DNA of 64,000 nt. Source: Paeniglutamicibacter sp. Y32M11 (GTDB lineage Bacteria; Actinomycetota; Actinomycetes; Actinomycetales; Micrococcaceae). Under the pieces are notes generated by a model. That model had not been told where the DNA came from and made no database searches. It worked only from the letters and a program-made list of their open reading frames with translations. Positions 19,003-28,841 of the stretch are shown piece after piece. Position 1 is the stretch's first letter. Each line of letters begins with the position of its first letter. Position numbers and translations under genes: made by a program. Where the stretch lies: positions 372,001 through 436,000 of the forward strand of contig NZ_CP079107.1 in assembly GCF_019285735.1 (NCBI RefSeq). Direction: 5' to 3'.

Positions 19003-20076
19003 TCAGGCCGGAGATTCCGCGAGTTCGAGGGCGGAGGTATAGCTCACCGGTTCCCCGGAGATCGGGTCGATGAAGGAAATGCTACGCGCCAGCAATTGCA
19101 GCGGGCGGGCGTAATCGTCGGCAGCAAAATCCATGAGCGTGGGGTAGAAGGGGTCGTTGAGGATCCCGAGTCCTAGCGCGGCGAGATGCACACGAAGTTG
19201 GTGAGTCTTCCCCGAATGTGGGCTCAGCCTGAACTTTGCAACCCGAAGGCCAGCAAAATGCCCCGCGGAGACCCCGGTACCGAGTAACTCGATGCGTGAT
19301 TCGGCATTAGGTTTCCCCTCCTCGACGAGTGAACGCAGCTGACCCTTGATCTTGCTCATCCGATTGGTGTACACCACCGGTTCGCGGGACAGCGCCTCGA
19401 GTCGATCGGCTAGTTCGGCCGCCGTGAGCAGGTGATTACCGGGCCCCGCGCGATGATCAACAGCATTTCCACTGCGTTCCTCGGCGCTTCCGCCGAGCCC
19501 ACCGACTCCCAGCACCTCGCCGGCGGGTCGTCCCGCGACCGGAACCAGCGCGGAAACCGCCTCATAAGTTTTGGATATTTCGCGGCGCTCAAACAGGGTT
19601 TGGTAGGCGCCCCTAGTTTCCGGGTTCGTCGAAAAAAGCAGGATTCCTGCCGTTGCCCGGTCTAAACGATGCATCGGGATTAATTCCGGGTTGCCGACCC
19701 GGTTGCGCAGACGCACCAGCGCCGATTCCTGAATAAAACGGCCACCCGGGGTGGTGGGTAGGAAATGTGGCTTGTCGATCACCAGCAAATTTTCATCATG
19801 GTGCAGGATCGACTCGACGAACGGGATAGGTTCCTCGGCCGGCAGATTGCGGTAGTACCAAATGAATTCGTGTTCGCCCAGCGGGGTGTGCTCGTCGAGA
19901 ACCACTCCGTGAAGACCCACCACCTCACCATTTTTGAAGCGGCGGGTAATGCCCTGGGCATCAACGTGCCCAAAGCGGTGCAGCATGTAGGCGCAGACCG
20001 TGTCCCATGTTCCATGCGACGGCACACGCAGACGGGTTGCATTAACGCCGTTACGCACGGGAAGCGGGGAGATCAT
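19003..20076 (-). CDS. RluA-family pseudouridine synthase
   Basis: 357 aa from ATG at 20076; ATG at 20082 and GTG at 20088 are close alternatives. PMHRLDRATAGILLF contains the catalytic aspartate of the RluA/RsuA fold, and SGKTHQLRVHLAALG is the conserved C-terminal motif. The N-terminal part lacks a clear S4 domain. About 65 extra residues (~200-265) separate the core motifs. Target RNA site cannot be told from sequence. It follows the Nei gene by 19 nt on the same strand. Confidence 0.88.
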   Translation of the reverse strand: MISPLPVRNGVNATRLRVPSHGTWDTVCAYMLHRFGHVDAQGITRRFKNGEVVGLHGVVLDEHTPLGEHEFIWYYRNLPAEEPIPFVESILHHDENLLVIDKPHFLPTTPGGRFIQESALVRLRNRVGNPELIPMHRLDRATAGILLFSTNPETRGAYQTLFERREISKTYEAVSALVPVAGRPAGEVLGVGGLGGSAEERSGNAVDHRAGPGNHLLTAAELADRLEALSREPVVYTNRMSKIKGQLRSLVEEGKPNAESRIELLGTGVSAGHFAGLRVAKFRLSPHSGKTHQLRVHLAALGLGILNDPFYPTLMDFAADDYARPLQLLARSISFIDPISGEPVSYTSALELAESPA

Positions 20077-20095
20077 GGCCATGCCCACCAGTCTT

Positions 20096-20938
20096 TCACG
20101 GGTGGTTGCGGTCGGATTCCCCCATGCGCACCGTGGAGGCTTGGCAGGAGGCGCAGAAGTAGATGTCGCGCTCGGCGCTGCGATCCGATTCTGCCAGCGA
20201 CTCCTTGCTTAGTATTCCCCCGCAGCGCATGCACGCTTGACCCCCGCGTCCGTAGACCCAATAGGGATTCATCCCATCGGCGCCGGTGGTCACTCGCCTG
20301 GCCCGGTCCTTGTTGGCGTTCAGTAATCGATGCGCCAAATCCACCAGATGGTGCAGGTCCTCAACCTCTCCGGTGGCGGTGCGGGGATGGACGCGGGCCA
20401 CAAAAAGTAGCTCCGAACGATACACATTGCCCAGGCCGCACATGAGTCGCTGGTCCAGCAGGGCCAAACCAATGGGTCGCAGGGGTTCGGCGAGCAACCG
20501 GCGCACGGCCTCGTCGGGGTCCCATGAATGTCCCAGAGGGTCGGGGCCTAGATGCCCAATGACCTCCACCTCTTCATTGGTGCGAAGCACATGCAAGAAA
20601 CCAAGATCAAAGCCCACGGCGGTGAAGGCGGTATTGCCCAGCACCGCGCGAGCCTTAAAGGCCGGTGATCGCCAACGCTCGCCGGTGGCATAAACGTCCC
20701 AATGACCCTCCATGAGTAAATGCGAATGGATGCTCAGGGGCGGGGCGGAAACCCGTTCCGGGGGTCGCGTGCGAATGAGTAGATGCTTTCCGCGTGAAAC
20801 GACCGATTCGACCATCCAGTCCACCAAAGACAAGGTGGCATGGGCAGGTACACGAAAATCGCTCACGCTCAGGACCCTGCCCGCGAGGGCTGCCTCTAAA
20901 CGACGGGCCGTGCGAAATACTGTGTCCCCTTCGGGCAT
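20096..20938 (-). CDS. Fpg/Nei-family DNA glycosylase (endonuclease VIII type)
   Basis: 280 aa. After Met removal the protein begins PEGDTVFRTARRL, giving the catalytic proline and glutamate of the Nei branch. The H2TH region reads LLDQRLMCGLGNVYRSELLF, and the C-terminal zinc finger CMRCG-CASC is present. It excises oxidized bases and nicks DNA (bifunctional lyase). Actinobacteria usually carry several paralogs; this one resembles Nei2-type proteins. Start fixed by the requirement for MPEGD at the N-terminus. Confidence 0.93.
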   Translation of the reverse strand: MPEGDTVFRTARRLEAALAGRVLSVSDFRVPAHATLSLVDWMVESVVSRGKHLLIRTRPPERVSAPPLSIHSHLLMEGHWDVYATGERWRSPAFKARAVLGNTAFTAVGFDLGFLHVLRTNEEVEVIGHLGPDPLGHSWDPDEAVRRLLAEPLRPIGLALLDQRLMCGLGNVYRSELLFVARVHPRTATGEVEDLHHLVDLAHRLLNANKDRARRVTTGADGMNPYWVYGRGGQACMRCGGILSKESLAESDRSAERDIYFCASCQASTVRMGESDRNHP

Positions 20939-21050
20939 CGTGAAAACCACCATTCCAACTAGAGAGGAGCACCGGCTCAAGTGATCAGGTGATCCTAGTC
21001 ACCTAGCCTAGCCGGTGAGGGTGGACGGTGGGTGGAATATTCAAAATTGG

Positions 21051-24000
21051 TTAGGCCCTAAACCGCAAACCACTAGGAGTCGAGTAGAAGCCAGCGTGGC
21101 GAAGCGCGGAACCAAGCGGTGAATCGATGATGGGCTGACCATTGATCTTCTCGATGCCCAATTTGCCGATCGAACCCCGGCGCAACACCGCCACCAGCTC
21201 CGTGGCGATCGCATCCAGTAGGGCGGGATCCGCCGGCGCCGTCTCAACACCGATGCTCGGGGACAAAGAACTAAAGCCCAGGACCGTCTTTCCGCCGCGT
21301 TCCACATAAAGGGCCAGCGCCCCATCTACCAGCACCACCAAGGCCCCTGCCTTGCGTCCCGGGCGATGCCCGCCGGCCGCGTCGGGCCAGCTCAGGGCGG
21401 CCCCATAGGGGTTGGCCGGGTCGGTGGCAGCCAGTCCAAGCGCCATGGGAAGGTGTCCGCCATCGTCCTGCCGCACCAACGAACGCAACCTGTCGATGGT
21501 GGATGAGGTGGAGAATTGGGCGGCTCCGAGTCGCTCAACAAAGTAACCACGGCGAGTGTGCCCGGCCTCCTCTAATCTTCCCAAAACCCGGTACAGCTGG
21601 CCGAAACCGCCGGGCACCGATTCGGCGGCCACCGACCCACGAGTGATCACGCCGTAGCGTTCGAGCAGAAATTCTGCCGCCGCGTGCGCCCTAATGGTGG
21701 GATCCGCCAGCGGGGCCGGCAAGGCTGCCCAACGTCCCGAGGCGCTCTCGGGAGCCGGGCGCCGCCCGGAAAGTTCGATGCCCGCATCCTGACGACCGGC
21801 TCGCAGCATGGCCATGCGGCCCAACCTGGCGGTACGGGCTCGCGGTGCCTGTGCCGGTGCCCGGTGGGCATTTTTGCCCCCGGAAAGAAGCTGGCGCAGC
21901 GGTCCCAGCGTGTCGGGGGACGCCGCCGACGCCCAGAACAATTCCCAGAGCGCCTCAAGCACGAGTGCGGAGGAGGGCTCGGCCGTATCGTGGTTACCCG
22001 GTAACCCGTCGGGGTCCGGTAACCGAGCGCTCAGCTGAGCCAATTGCGGGACGAAGTAGGCGCCGGAGGAGCCCAATACGCCCAACAACTTGGAGGCCAA
22101 TGCCGAGAAGGTGGAGGTATCGGGCAGGGGCAGACTCAGCGGGGCATTCTCGAACGTATGCAGTGCCACCCATCCGTCATTGCCGGCTAGGGCTCCGGCT
22201 CCGGAGACCAAAACCTCACCGGCACTCATCAGCTCATCAAGCATCCAGGGCTGGTAGTCGCGAACCCGGGCGGGCAAGATGTGGGATTCCAGTGCGGAGG
22301 CAGGGACCGGGACACCGGCCAGCTGCTCCACCACGGCCATCACACCGTCCAATCCGTGCAGCCCGGCTCCGATGCCCTGCCAGGAGGGGAGGAACCTAGC
22401 AAACGTGTCCTGATCCACCGGTTCAACCTCGGCACGAAGTGCGGCCAAGGACCGCGAGCGGATCATCCGCAGCACCGCAGCGTCACAGTACTCGGTGGCA
22501 CTGATGCCTGGCGACGGAGCCTGATCCAACATTTCGGCCGGTCGGAAGGCCCCCACCATGACCCTGGTATCTGCCACCAAGCGCTCCAAGACGGAGGTGG
22601 TCACCGCGACTCCCAGCCCCAGCGCCACGGAAACATCGTGGGCGGTGAAGGGGCCGTGGGTACGGGCATAGCGGGACACCAGATCTCCCACCGGATCGGC
22701 CACCGGTTCAATGAAGGCCAGTGGCACCCCGTGCGGCAGCGGAACACCCAGTCCATCGCGCAGGCGCGGGGCATCCTCGATCGCGGCATAAACGTCACGA
22801 CCACCCAGACGCACGGCTAAGGCCCGGTTGCCGCGCACCAGCGCCTCGAGGTAGGTGCCGGCCGCGGTGAGCAGATCCGTCGACGAATCGACCTCGGGGT
22901 TCAGCCGTGCCGCGACCTCGTGCGGTTCCAGCGGGCCAAGCAGACGCAGCAAATCCGCGGTGCCTTCGAGCCCGGTCAATTTGCGGTTCTCCGCTACCCG
23001 CTGCAACTCGTCCTGGGTGCGGGCGATGACTCCGGCGTCCAGCAGTTCGCGCAGCTCGGTACGGCCCAATAATTCGTTCAGGAGCGCCGGGTCCAGGGAT
23101 AACGCGGCGGCGCGGCGTTCGGCCAGCGGTGAGTCACCCTCGTAGAGGAACTGCGCGACGTAACCAAAGAGCAGAGATTGGGCGAAGGGTGAGGGCAAAC
23201 GTGTCTGCACCTCACGCACCGCGATGCCGCGCGACGCCACCTGCCCCAGCAGGCTTTTGAGCGATGGAAGGTCATAAACGTCGTTGAGGCACTCGCGTAC
23301 GGTTTCCAAAATGATCGGGAAATCCGGGTATTTGCGGGCGACATCCAAGAGTTGGGCACTGCGTTGGCGCTGTTGCCACAACGGGGTGCGTTTGCCCGGG
23401 CTGGTGCGCGGCAGCAAGAGGGCCCGGGCCGCGCACTCACGGAAACGCGCGGCGAACAGCGCCGAGTTACCCACCTGCGCGGTGATGAGATCCTCGATTT
23501 CCTCGGGTTCAAAGGCAAAAAGCTCGGCACCGGGCGGCTCATCATCCATGGCCGGGACGCGCAGCACAATCCCGTCATCCGCCGCCATTGAGGAACCATC
23601 AAGCCCATAACGCTCGTGCAGCCGGGCCCCCACGGCCAGCGCCCACGGCGCATGGACCGGCAGTCCAAAGGGTGAGTGCAGGATGACTCGCCAGTCACCC
23701 AGCTCATCAACAAAGCGCTCCACCACCAGCGTCTTGTCGCTTGGCACCACGGAGGTAGCCTCCGCCTGAGCGCTGAGGTAGTTCAGCAGGTTCCCCGCGG
23801 CGAAGTCATCCAGTCCGATGCCCGCCAATTCCTCCCGGGCGGCACTCTGCCCGGACTGGACCAAGGATGCGGTGAACGCACCAAGGGCAGCACCGAGTTC
23901 CACGGGCCTGCCTTGGGAATCTCCCTTCCAGAACGGCAGTTTTCCGGGCTGCCCAAAGGCGGGAGAGACCAGCACTCGATCGTGCGTAATGTCCTCGATC

Positions 24001-25934
24001 TTCCAGCTGGTTGCCCCCAAGGCAAAGACATCCCCCACCCGGGATTCGTAGACCATTTCCTCATCCAGCTCGCCCACGCGGCGTCCGCCCTTGGAACCTG
24101 AACTTTCTTCGGAACCGATGAGGTAGACCCCGAAGAGCCCGCGATCGGGGATGGTGCCGCCGCTGATCACCGCCAAGCGTTGGGCCCCTGGCCGCCCGGT
24201 GAGCACTCCGGCGTCCCGGTCCCAGACGATGCGTGGGCGCAGCTGGGCAAATTCGTCCGAGGGGTATTTGCCCGCCAACATTTCCAGCGTCGCGGTGAAT
24301 GCTGCCCGCGGCAGCGAGGCGTACGGAGCGGAGCGCCGGACGGTCTCAAACCAGGCCTCGACACCAACGTCTTCGAGGGCACACGCGGCCAGGGTCTGTT
24401 GCGCCAGCACATCCAACGGGTTCGCGGGGATGTGTAACTTCTCAATCTTTCCCTCGCGCATGCGTGAGACGGTCAACGCGGTGGCCAGCAGGTCAGCTCG
24501 GTGCTTGGGGAAGAAGGTTCCGGTGGAGGTCTCCCCGACCTGGTGCCCGGCCCTTCCGACGCGCTGCAGGCCGGAGGCCACCGACGGTGGGGATTCGACC
24601 TGGATCACCAGATCCACCAGTCCCATGTCGATACCCAGTTCCAGGGAACTGGTGGCCACCACGGCGCGTAACACCCCGGTCTTCAAATCGTCCTCGATGG
24701 TGGCCCTGGTTTCCTTGGACACCGACCCATGGTGGGCACGAGCCAGCGGGATCACCGCCCCGGGCTGATCCGCCGGGAGACTGGTTGCGCTCATGCCCGC
24801 CTGCGCCATCATGGCCGCGGGCATTCCCGTGCCCGGTTGCACGCGCGTCACAGTGGTTCCGGCGCTCGGCTCGGCTCCCGGAGGTTCGATGCCGTTGGGC
24901 ACCAGAACAGCTTCGGTGGTTGATGCCGCTACCCGAGTTTCATGAATCTCATTCAGCCGGCCGGTGAGCCGCTCAGCCAGCCGACGCGAGTTGGCAAAAA
25001 CAATGGTCGAGCGGTTTGCCTCGATCAAATCGACGATTTGCTCTTCAACGTGTGGCCAGATGCTCGCTTGCGGAGCCAGCCCGGACCCGGGGCCCAAATC
25101 GTGGGCCGCCGCGGCGGCGGGTAAATCGGTCATATCTTCGACCGGGACGCGAACGCTCAGATCCCACGTTTTGGTGATGGGTGGGGCAATGATGCTCACC
25201 GGGGCGTTGCCGCCCAAGAATCGAGCGACCTCCTCGCGCGGCTCTACGGTGGCCGAGAGTCCGATGCGCTGGGCCGGGGTTGCCAATAGGTCATCAAGGC
25301 GTTCAAGAGATAAAGCCAGGTGGGCGCCGCGCTTGGTACCGGCTACCGCGTGCACCTCATCGAGGATGACGGTATGAACCTGCGACAGCGATTCGCGGGC
25401 CTTGGAGGTCAGCATCAGATAGAGCGACTCCGGGGTGGTGATGAGGATATCCGGCGGATGGGTCACCAATTTGCGGCGCTCATTGGCCGGGGTATCGCCG
25501 GAACGCACGCCCACCGAAACCTGAGGAATCGCGAGACCCAGATGCGCGGCGGTGGCTTTGATGCCAACCAACGGCGCCCGTAGGTTGCGTTCGACGTCCA
25601 CGCCGAGAGCCTTCAACGGTGAAATGTAGAGCACTCGTGTTCCGCCGGAGCCGGTGGTCTTTGACGTCGCAGGAAGCTGCTCCTGGAGGCCCGGCAACGC
25701 CGAATCCATGATGTCGGTGGCAGTCCGGGCAAAGGAATCCAGCGCCCAAAGGAAGGCAGAGAGTGTTTTGCCGGATCCGGTGGGTGCGACGACCAACGCA
25801 TGACGCTGCGTGGAGATGGCGTCCCAAGCCCCGATTTGAGCTGGTGTCGGCGCGGCGAAGGCACCCTCGAACCAAGCTCTCGTTGCGGGAGTGAACCGCT
25901 CTAGGACGTGCGTCGCATCAGCATTTTTTGCCAT
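21051..25934 (-). CDS. lhr: ATP-dependent helicase Lhr (long form)
   Basis: 1627 aa from ATG at 25934. Superfamily 2 motifs in the first ~550 residues: Q-like TPAQIGAWDAI, Walker A APTGSGKTLSAFLWALDS, DEVHAV (motif II), GLSATVEPRE (III), FANSRRLAERL (IV) and a glycine-rich QRVGRAGHQVGET (VI). The long C-terminal region covers the Lhr winged-helix, beta-barrel and Lhr-specific domains (WQRQRS-type linkers, YGVITRGSVAAESVPGGFGQ). Mycobacterial Lhr is a 3'-5' DNA-damage-induced helicase. Its neighbour Nei makes a DNA-repair neighbourhood plausible. Confidence 0.95.
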   Translation of the reverse strand: MAKNADATHVLERFTPATRAWFEGAFAAPTPAQIGAWDAISTQRHALVVAPTGSGKTLSAFLWALDSFARTATDIMDSALPGLQEQLPATSKTTGSGGTRVLYISPLKALGVDVERNLRAPLVGIKATAAHLGLAIPQVSVGVRSGDTPANERRKLVTHPPDILITTPESLYLMLTSKARESLSQVHTVILDEVHAVAGTKRGAHLALSLERLDDLLATPAQRIGLSATVEPREEVARFLGGNAPVSIIAPPITKTWDLSVRVPVEDMTDLPAAAAAHDLGPGSGLAPQASIWPHVEEQIVDLIEANRSTIVFANSRRLAERLTGRLNEIHETRVAASTTEAVLVPNGIEPPGAEPSAGTTVTRVQPGTGMPAAMMAQAGMSATSLPADQPGAVIPLARAHHGSVSKETRATIEDDLKTGVLRAVVATSSLELGIDMGLVDLVIQVESPPSVASGLQRVGRAGHQVGETSTGTFFPKHRADLLATALTVSRMREGKIEKLHIPANPLDVLAQQTLAACALEDVGVEAWFETVRRSAPYASLPRAAFTATLEMLAGKYPSDEFAQLRPRIVWDRDAGVLTGRPGAQRLAVISGGTIPDRGLFGVYLIGSEESSGSKGGRRVGELDEEMVYESRVGDVFALGATSWKIEDITHDRVLVSPAFGQPGKLPFWKGDSQGRPVELGAALGAFTASLVQSGQSAAREELAGIGLDDFAAGNLLNYLSAQAEATSVVPSDKTLVVERFVDELGDWRVILHSPFGLPVHAPWALAVGARLHERYGLDGSSMAADDGIVLRVPAMDDEPPGAELFAFEPEEIEDLITAQVGNSALFAARFRECAARALLLPRTSPGKRTPLWQQRQRSAQLLDVARKYPDFPIILETVRECLNDVYDLPSLKSLLGQVASRGIAVREVQTRLPSPFAQSLLFGYVAQFLYEGDSPLAERRAAALSLDPALLNELLGRTELRELLDAGVIARTQDELQRVAENRKLTGLEGTADLLRLLGPLEPHEVAARLNPEVDSSTDLLTAAGTYLEALVRGNRALAVRLGGRDVYAAIEDAPRLRDGLGVPLPHGVPLAFIEPVADPVGDLVSRYARTHGPFTAHDVSVALGLGVAVTTSVLERLVADTRVMVGAFRPAEMLDQAPSPGISATEYCDAAVLRMIRSRSLAALRAEVEPVDQDTFARFLPSWQGIGAGLHGLDGVMAVVEQLAGVPVPASALESHILPARVRDYQPWMLDELMSAGEVLVSGAGALAGNDGWVALHTFENAPLSLPLPDTSTFSALASKLLGVLGSSGAYFVPQLAQLSARLPDPDGLPGNHDTAEPSSALVLEALWELFWASAASPDTLGPLRQLLSGGKNAHRAPAQAPRARTARLGRMAMLRAGRQDAGIELSGRRPAPESASGRWAALPAPLADPTIRAHAAAEFLLERYGVITRGSVAAESVPGGFGQLYRVLGRLEEAGHTRRGYFVERLGAAQFSTSSTIDRLRSLVRQDDGGHLPMALGLAATDPANPYGAALSWPDAAGGHRPGRKAGALVVLVDGALALYVERGGKTVLGFSSLSPSIGVETAPADPALLDAIATELVAVLRRGSIGKLGIEKINGQPIIDSPLGSALRHAGFYSTPSGLRFRA

Positions 25935-25991
25935 TGTCCCCAGCCTAAACGGTGACCGCGTCAATTGGGGAAAAGAGATTTGCGCGTCGAA

Positions 25992-26450
25992 CTAAACGTG
26001 GTGGTACTTGCCGCCTCCGGCAATTTCCTGCGCGCGGTACAGCTGCTCTGTAAGGATCAGGCGCACCAATTGATGGGGGAAGACCAGCTTGGACAGGCTC
26101 CACACAAAATCGGCGCGGGCATGGACGGTGTCATCTACGCCGTAAGCACCGCCGATCACCACGGTGATGTTGCGTGAGGTGTCTAAGGGACGCTGCAGAG
26201 TCTTGGCCAGCGCGGGGGAGTCAATGTTCTTTCCACGCTCATCCAACAGCACCAAAAAGTCGCGTGTATCAACCTTGGCCAGAATTCGTTCTGATTCCTC
26301 GGTGCGTGCCGAATCGCCCTCTCTCGACGAGTGCGACAGCAGCTGCCACTTGATGTCGAAAGGCTTTTTCATGCGCTTTTCGTAGCGTTCGATTCCCTCA
26401 TCGACCCAAGATTCATGTTTTTTGCCGACGGCCAGCACGCGAATTGTCAT
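25992..26450 (-). CDS. rlmH: 23S rRNA pseudouridine-1915 N3-methyltransferase
   Basis: 152 aa, a SPOUT methyltransferase acting on ribosomes. The knot region is clear: FLVLLDERGKNIDSPALA, VVIGGAYGVDD, and the C-terminal FPHQLVRLILTEQLYRAQEI followed by GGKYHHV. Start at ATG 26450 gives the family N-terminus MTIRVLAVGKKHE. Transcribed ahead of lhr with a 57-nt gap. Confidence 0.95.
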   Translation of the reverse strand: MTIRVLAVGKKHESWVDEGIERYEKRMKKPFDIKWQLLSHSSREGDSARTEESERILAKVDTRDFLVLLDERGKNIDSPALAKTLQRPLDTSRNITVVIGGAYGVDDTVHARADFVWSLSKLVFPHQLVRLILTEQLYRAQEIAGGGKYHHV

Positions 26451-26561
26451 GTACCCATCTTCCCGTATCTCATGCTGCGAGGCCTGCATCGGGGTCAGCC
26501 TAGATGTCGGTGTGGATCGAGTATCAGTGCTTCCCCAGACGCGGGCACTAGGCTTTCTAGC

Positions 26562-27266
26562 ATGAGTTCACCGCGCCGTCCCACAAAGAACGGCCAACGG
26601 GCCGGCTCCATCCTAGTTTTTTGTCTGGCCATAGTTTTGGGCCTTTTTGCCGTGGCACGGAGGCTGTGGGTTTCGGTTGCCGCCGGGGGAGTGCCCCATG
26701 AGTGGGACATTCCATTGCTCGAGTGGATGGAATCCCACCGGACGCCTTTCGCAACGACGGTGGCGTGGGTGTTTAGTTCCGTGGGCGACACCTTGGGCAT
26801 GACCATACTGTCGCTGTGCGTTATTGGCCTTTTCTTCTTGCGCAGCCACAGCCTGTGGCCCGGTGCGCTCATTGCCCTGACAGCGGCCGGTTCGGTATCG
26901 CTGACGGTGGTGCTGAAAAATGTTTGGGGTAGGGCGCGACCCCCACTGGATGACGCACTATTGCCGATACCCGCCTCCTATTCGTTCCCGAGCGGGCACA
27001 CGCTGAACTCCGTGGCGATCTTAGGAGTCATCGGGTATCTGGCTTTCCTCATTCTGCAAAGCCAATGGGCCAGAATTGTGGCGCTGTCTAGCTTGGGGTG
27101 CCTCGCAGTGGGCGTGGGATGGAGCCGGATCTATCTGGGGCACCATTGGCTGACCGATGTCGGCGGTGGGTTACTGATCGGTGGATGTTGGGCCGCGGTG
27201 GTGATCATCATGCACCACTTTGTGTTGGTGAAGAACCGGCGCACCATCGGGTGGTTGCGGTTATAG
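26562..27266 (+). CDS. PAP2-family membrane phosphatase
   Basis: 234 aa with about six membrane segments. The three PAP2 motifs are present: KNVWGRARPP, YSFPSGHTLNS, and SRIYLGHHWLTDV. Such enzymes dephosphorylate lipid phosphates such as phosphatidic acid or undecaprenyl pyrophosphate at the outer membrane face. The ATG at 26562 opens with a short basic tail before the first membrane helix. Divergent from rlmH. Confidence 0.9.
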   Translation: MSSPRRPTKNGQRAGSILVFCLAIVLGLFAVARRLWVSVAAGGVPHEWDIPLLEWMESHRTPFATTVAWVFSSVGDTLGMTILSLCVIGLFFLRSHSLWPGALIALTAAGSVSLTVVLKNVWGRARPPLDDALLPIPASYSFPSGHTLNSVAILGVIGYLAFLILQSQWARIVALSSLGCLAVGVGWSRIYLGHHWLTDVGGGLLIGGCWAAVVIIMHHFVLVKNRRTIGWLRL

Positions 27267-27347
27267 GATTTTCCGTTTTTGGGGGTCCTCTTGTTCCCAA
27301 AATCGTCGTCCACTAACGCCTCGGCCTCGGGCGTAGGCTGGCGCGGA

Positions 27348-27584
27348 TCAGAGTAAGAGCTCGGCGGTTCCCGAGATGGCCGACGTGAGGAATATGACCG
27401 CGCTGATGAGTAGCATCCAGTCCGTAAACGTATACAACGCGAGCCTTCTCGCCACACGGTTGCGAGGCAGTGGCCTTCCTCTGCGGTGGGCCGGTTCATC
27501 GCGAGTCGGCTTCTCTTTTCCATGGGAGTAGATAATCACCGCCGCAAGTCCAATGGATACACCCCACGAGATCATCAGATCCAT
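27348..27584 (-). CDS. small two-TM membrane protein
   Basis: 78 aa preceded by AAAGGA at good spacing. Two hydrophobic stretches (MISWGVSIGLAAVIIY and WMLLISAVIFLTSAISGTAEL) flank a basic, hydrophilic middle (RRGRPLPRNRVARRLAL). No family recognised. Confidence 0.5.
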   Translation of the reverse strand: MDLMISWGVSIGLAAVIIYSHGKEKPTRDEPAHRRGRPLPRNRVARRLALYTFTDWMLLISAVIFLTSAISGTAELLL

Positions 27585-27715
27585 TAACGAAGTCCTTTAT
27601 CGGTTAGTTAAACTCAACCCTAGCCGGTCGTCCTCGTGCGCTAGGAGACTTGCTCGGCGAGTGAATATCGGTGTCTGACCTCAACGAAAGCTTCTCTCCC
27701 CAACCCCTATGCGGA

Positions 27716-28252
27716 TCATTCGATGCGGGAATACATATACATATCCTTCCGCTGCCCACCGACTTCCTGCCAGCTACGGAGTAACCCTTCGCGTGTGTAG
27801 CCGCAGCGTTCCGCAGCTCGCCAAGATCCTTCATTCCAAGGCTCAACGTAAAGTTCCAGCCGGTGTATTTCGGGCCGGCAAAGACCCCACCGCGAGATGG
27901 CGTCTAGGGCAGTAGAAACAATTCTCTTGTTTCGATGACGAGGACCAATCCAGTAGCCGATGCTGGCACGGCCTTGATCGGCATTTTTCAGCCACAATCC
28001 GATCTGGCCCACTGCTTGATCAGAGCCTGCATCGGAGATGGCGAAGGAGTATCCGGATCGATCCACAAGTCGATGATGCTGACGATCAATGAATTCACGT
28101 ATTTGGTCGTCCGTACCGGTGGCAGGAACTGTCGTAATCAGGGGAATCAGCGGATCGGTCGAAGCGTCTCGAATTAGCTCGGCATCCTCTGCCTTGAATG
28201 GCCGTAAACGATACGCCACGGCCTGCACGATGGGCTGACTTAACGGTTCCAT
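27716..28252 (-). CDS. GNAT-family N-acetyltransferase (RimJ/RimL type)
   Basis: 178 aa. Fold markers: YRLRPFKAEDAELIRDAS at the N-terminus, VGQIGLWLKNADQGRASIGYWI, then the acetyl-CoA region PRHRNKRIVSTALDAISRWG and LYVEPWNEGSWRAAERCGYTREG. The usual Q/RxxGxG/A loop is altered to RHRNKR, so cofactor binding may be unusual. The acceptor is unknown. Confidence 0.85.
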   Translation of the reverse strand: MEPLSQPIVQAVAYRLRPFKAEDAELIRDASTDPLIPLITTVPATGTDDQIREFIDRQHHRLVDRSGYSFAISDAGSDQAVGQIGLWLKNADQGRASIGYWIGPRHRNKRIVSTALDAISRWGLCRPEIHRLELYVEPWNEGSWRAAERCGYTREGLLRSWQEVGGQRKDMYMYSRIE

Positions 28253-28639
28253 TGGGAAAGCCTAACGGTGCCGGCGGTGAATGGTTCCTGCGCATCCTTG
28301 ATGCGGAGGAACCCGTAGCGATCGGCCAGAGCCCAGTGGGCGATTCAGGCGGGACGGTTCCCACCACGGCTCAGACCCGTTGGTTTGTACGCGGATAGTC
28401 TCCGGGTGGACCAAAATTCCATCAGGTCAGCTCCCTGCATATAGGTCAGAAAGTGTGTCCGCGATGGGCCTACTTCCCAACCGTCAGCGCGGCCAGAAGG
28501 ACTGCTCGAGTCGAACGGTTCGGTGAGTGGGCTTTCGCGGATGACCACGTTGCCGTTGAGTTCTTCATCCATACTACAAATAGGCCCAGACACCCTTGTG
28601 TCCTATAAGCCCAACGGCACACCACGTCGTGTTAACGAC
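28253..28639. other. intergenic stretch, no firm gene
   Basis: The complement has an open frame at 28345-28572 (75 aa, starting MDEELNGNVVIRE) without a ribosome site or recognisable family. It may be a remnant. I see nothing else here. Confidence 0.3.
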
Positions 28640-28677
28640 TGAAGGGTTTGGATTCCTTGCGGAATCCAAACCCTTCA
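28640..28677 (-). terminator. terminator of tRNA-Ser
   Basis: A perfect 17-bp stem with a TTGC (GCAA on the complement) loop, four nt downstream of the tRNA 3' end on the minus strand. Confidence 0.75.
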
Positions 28678-28680
28678 TAC

Positions 28681-28771
28681 TGGCGGTGACGGAGGGATTT
28701 GAACCCTCGGTACGGGGTTACCGTACACAACATTTCGAGTGTTGCACCTTCGGCCGCTCGGACACGTCACC
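28681..28771 (-). tRNA. tRNA-Ser (anticodon CGA)
   Basis: 91 nt including an encoded CCA. The 7-bp acceptor GGTGACG/CGTCACC, the T-arm GAGGGTTCAAATCCCTC, a long class II variable arm (TACGG...CCGTA) and the anticodon loop CTCGAAA on a CAACA/TGTTG stem are all visible. Confidence 0.96.
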
Positions 28772-28841
28772 AGACCAGAACACTCTACCGGGTAAATGGC
28801 CCACAACAAAAACGAGTGGTCCCTCGGGGCAGAATGTACCC

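Noticed and set aside
28345-28572. 75-aa frame on the complement before tRNA-Ser
   Set aside because: No ribosome site and no family; left as a possible remnant only.
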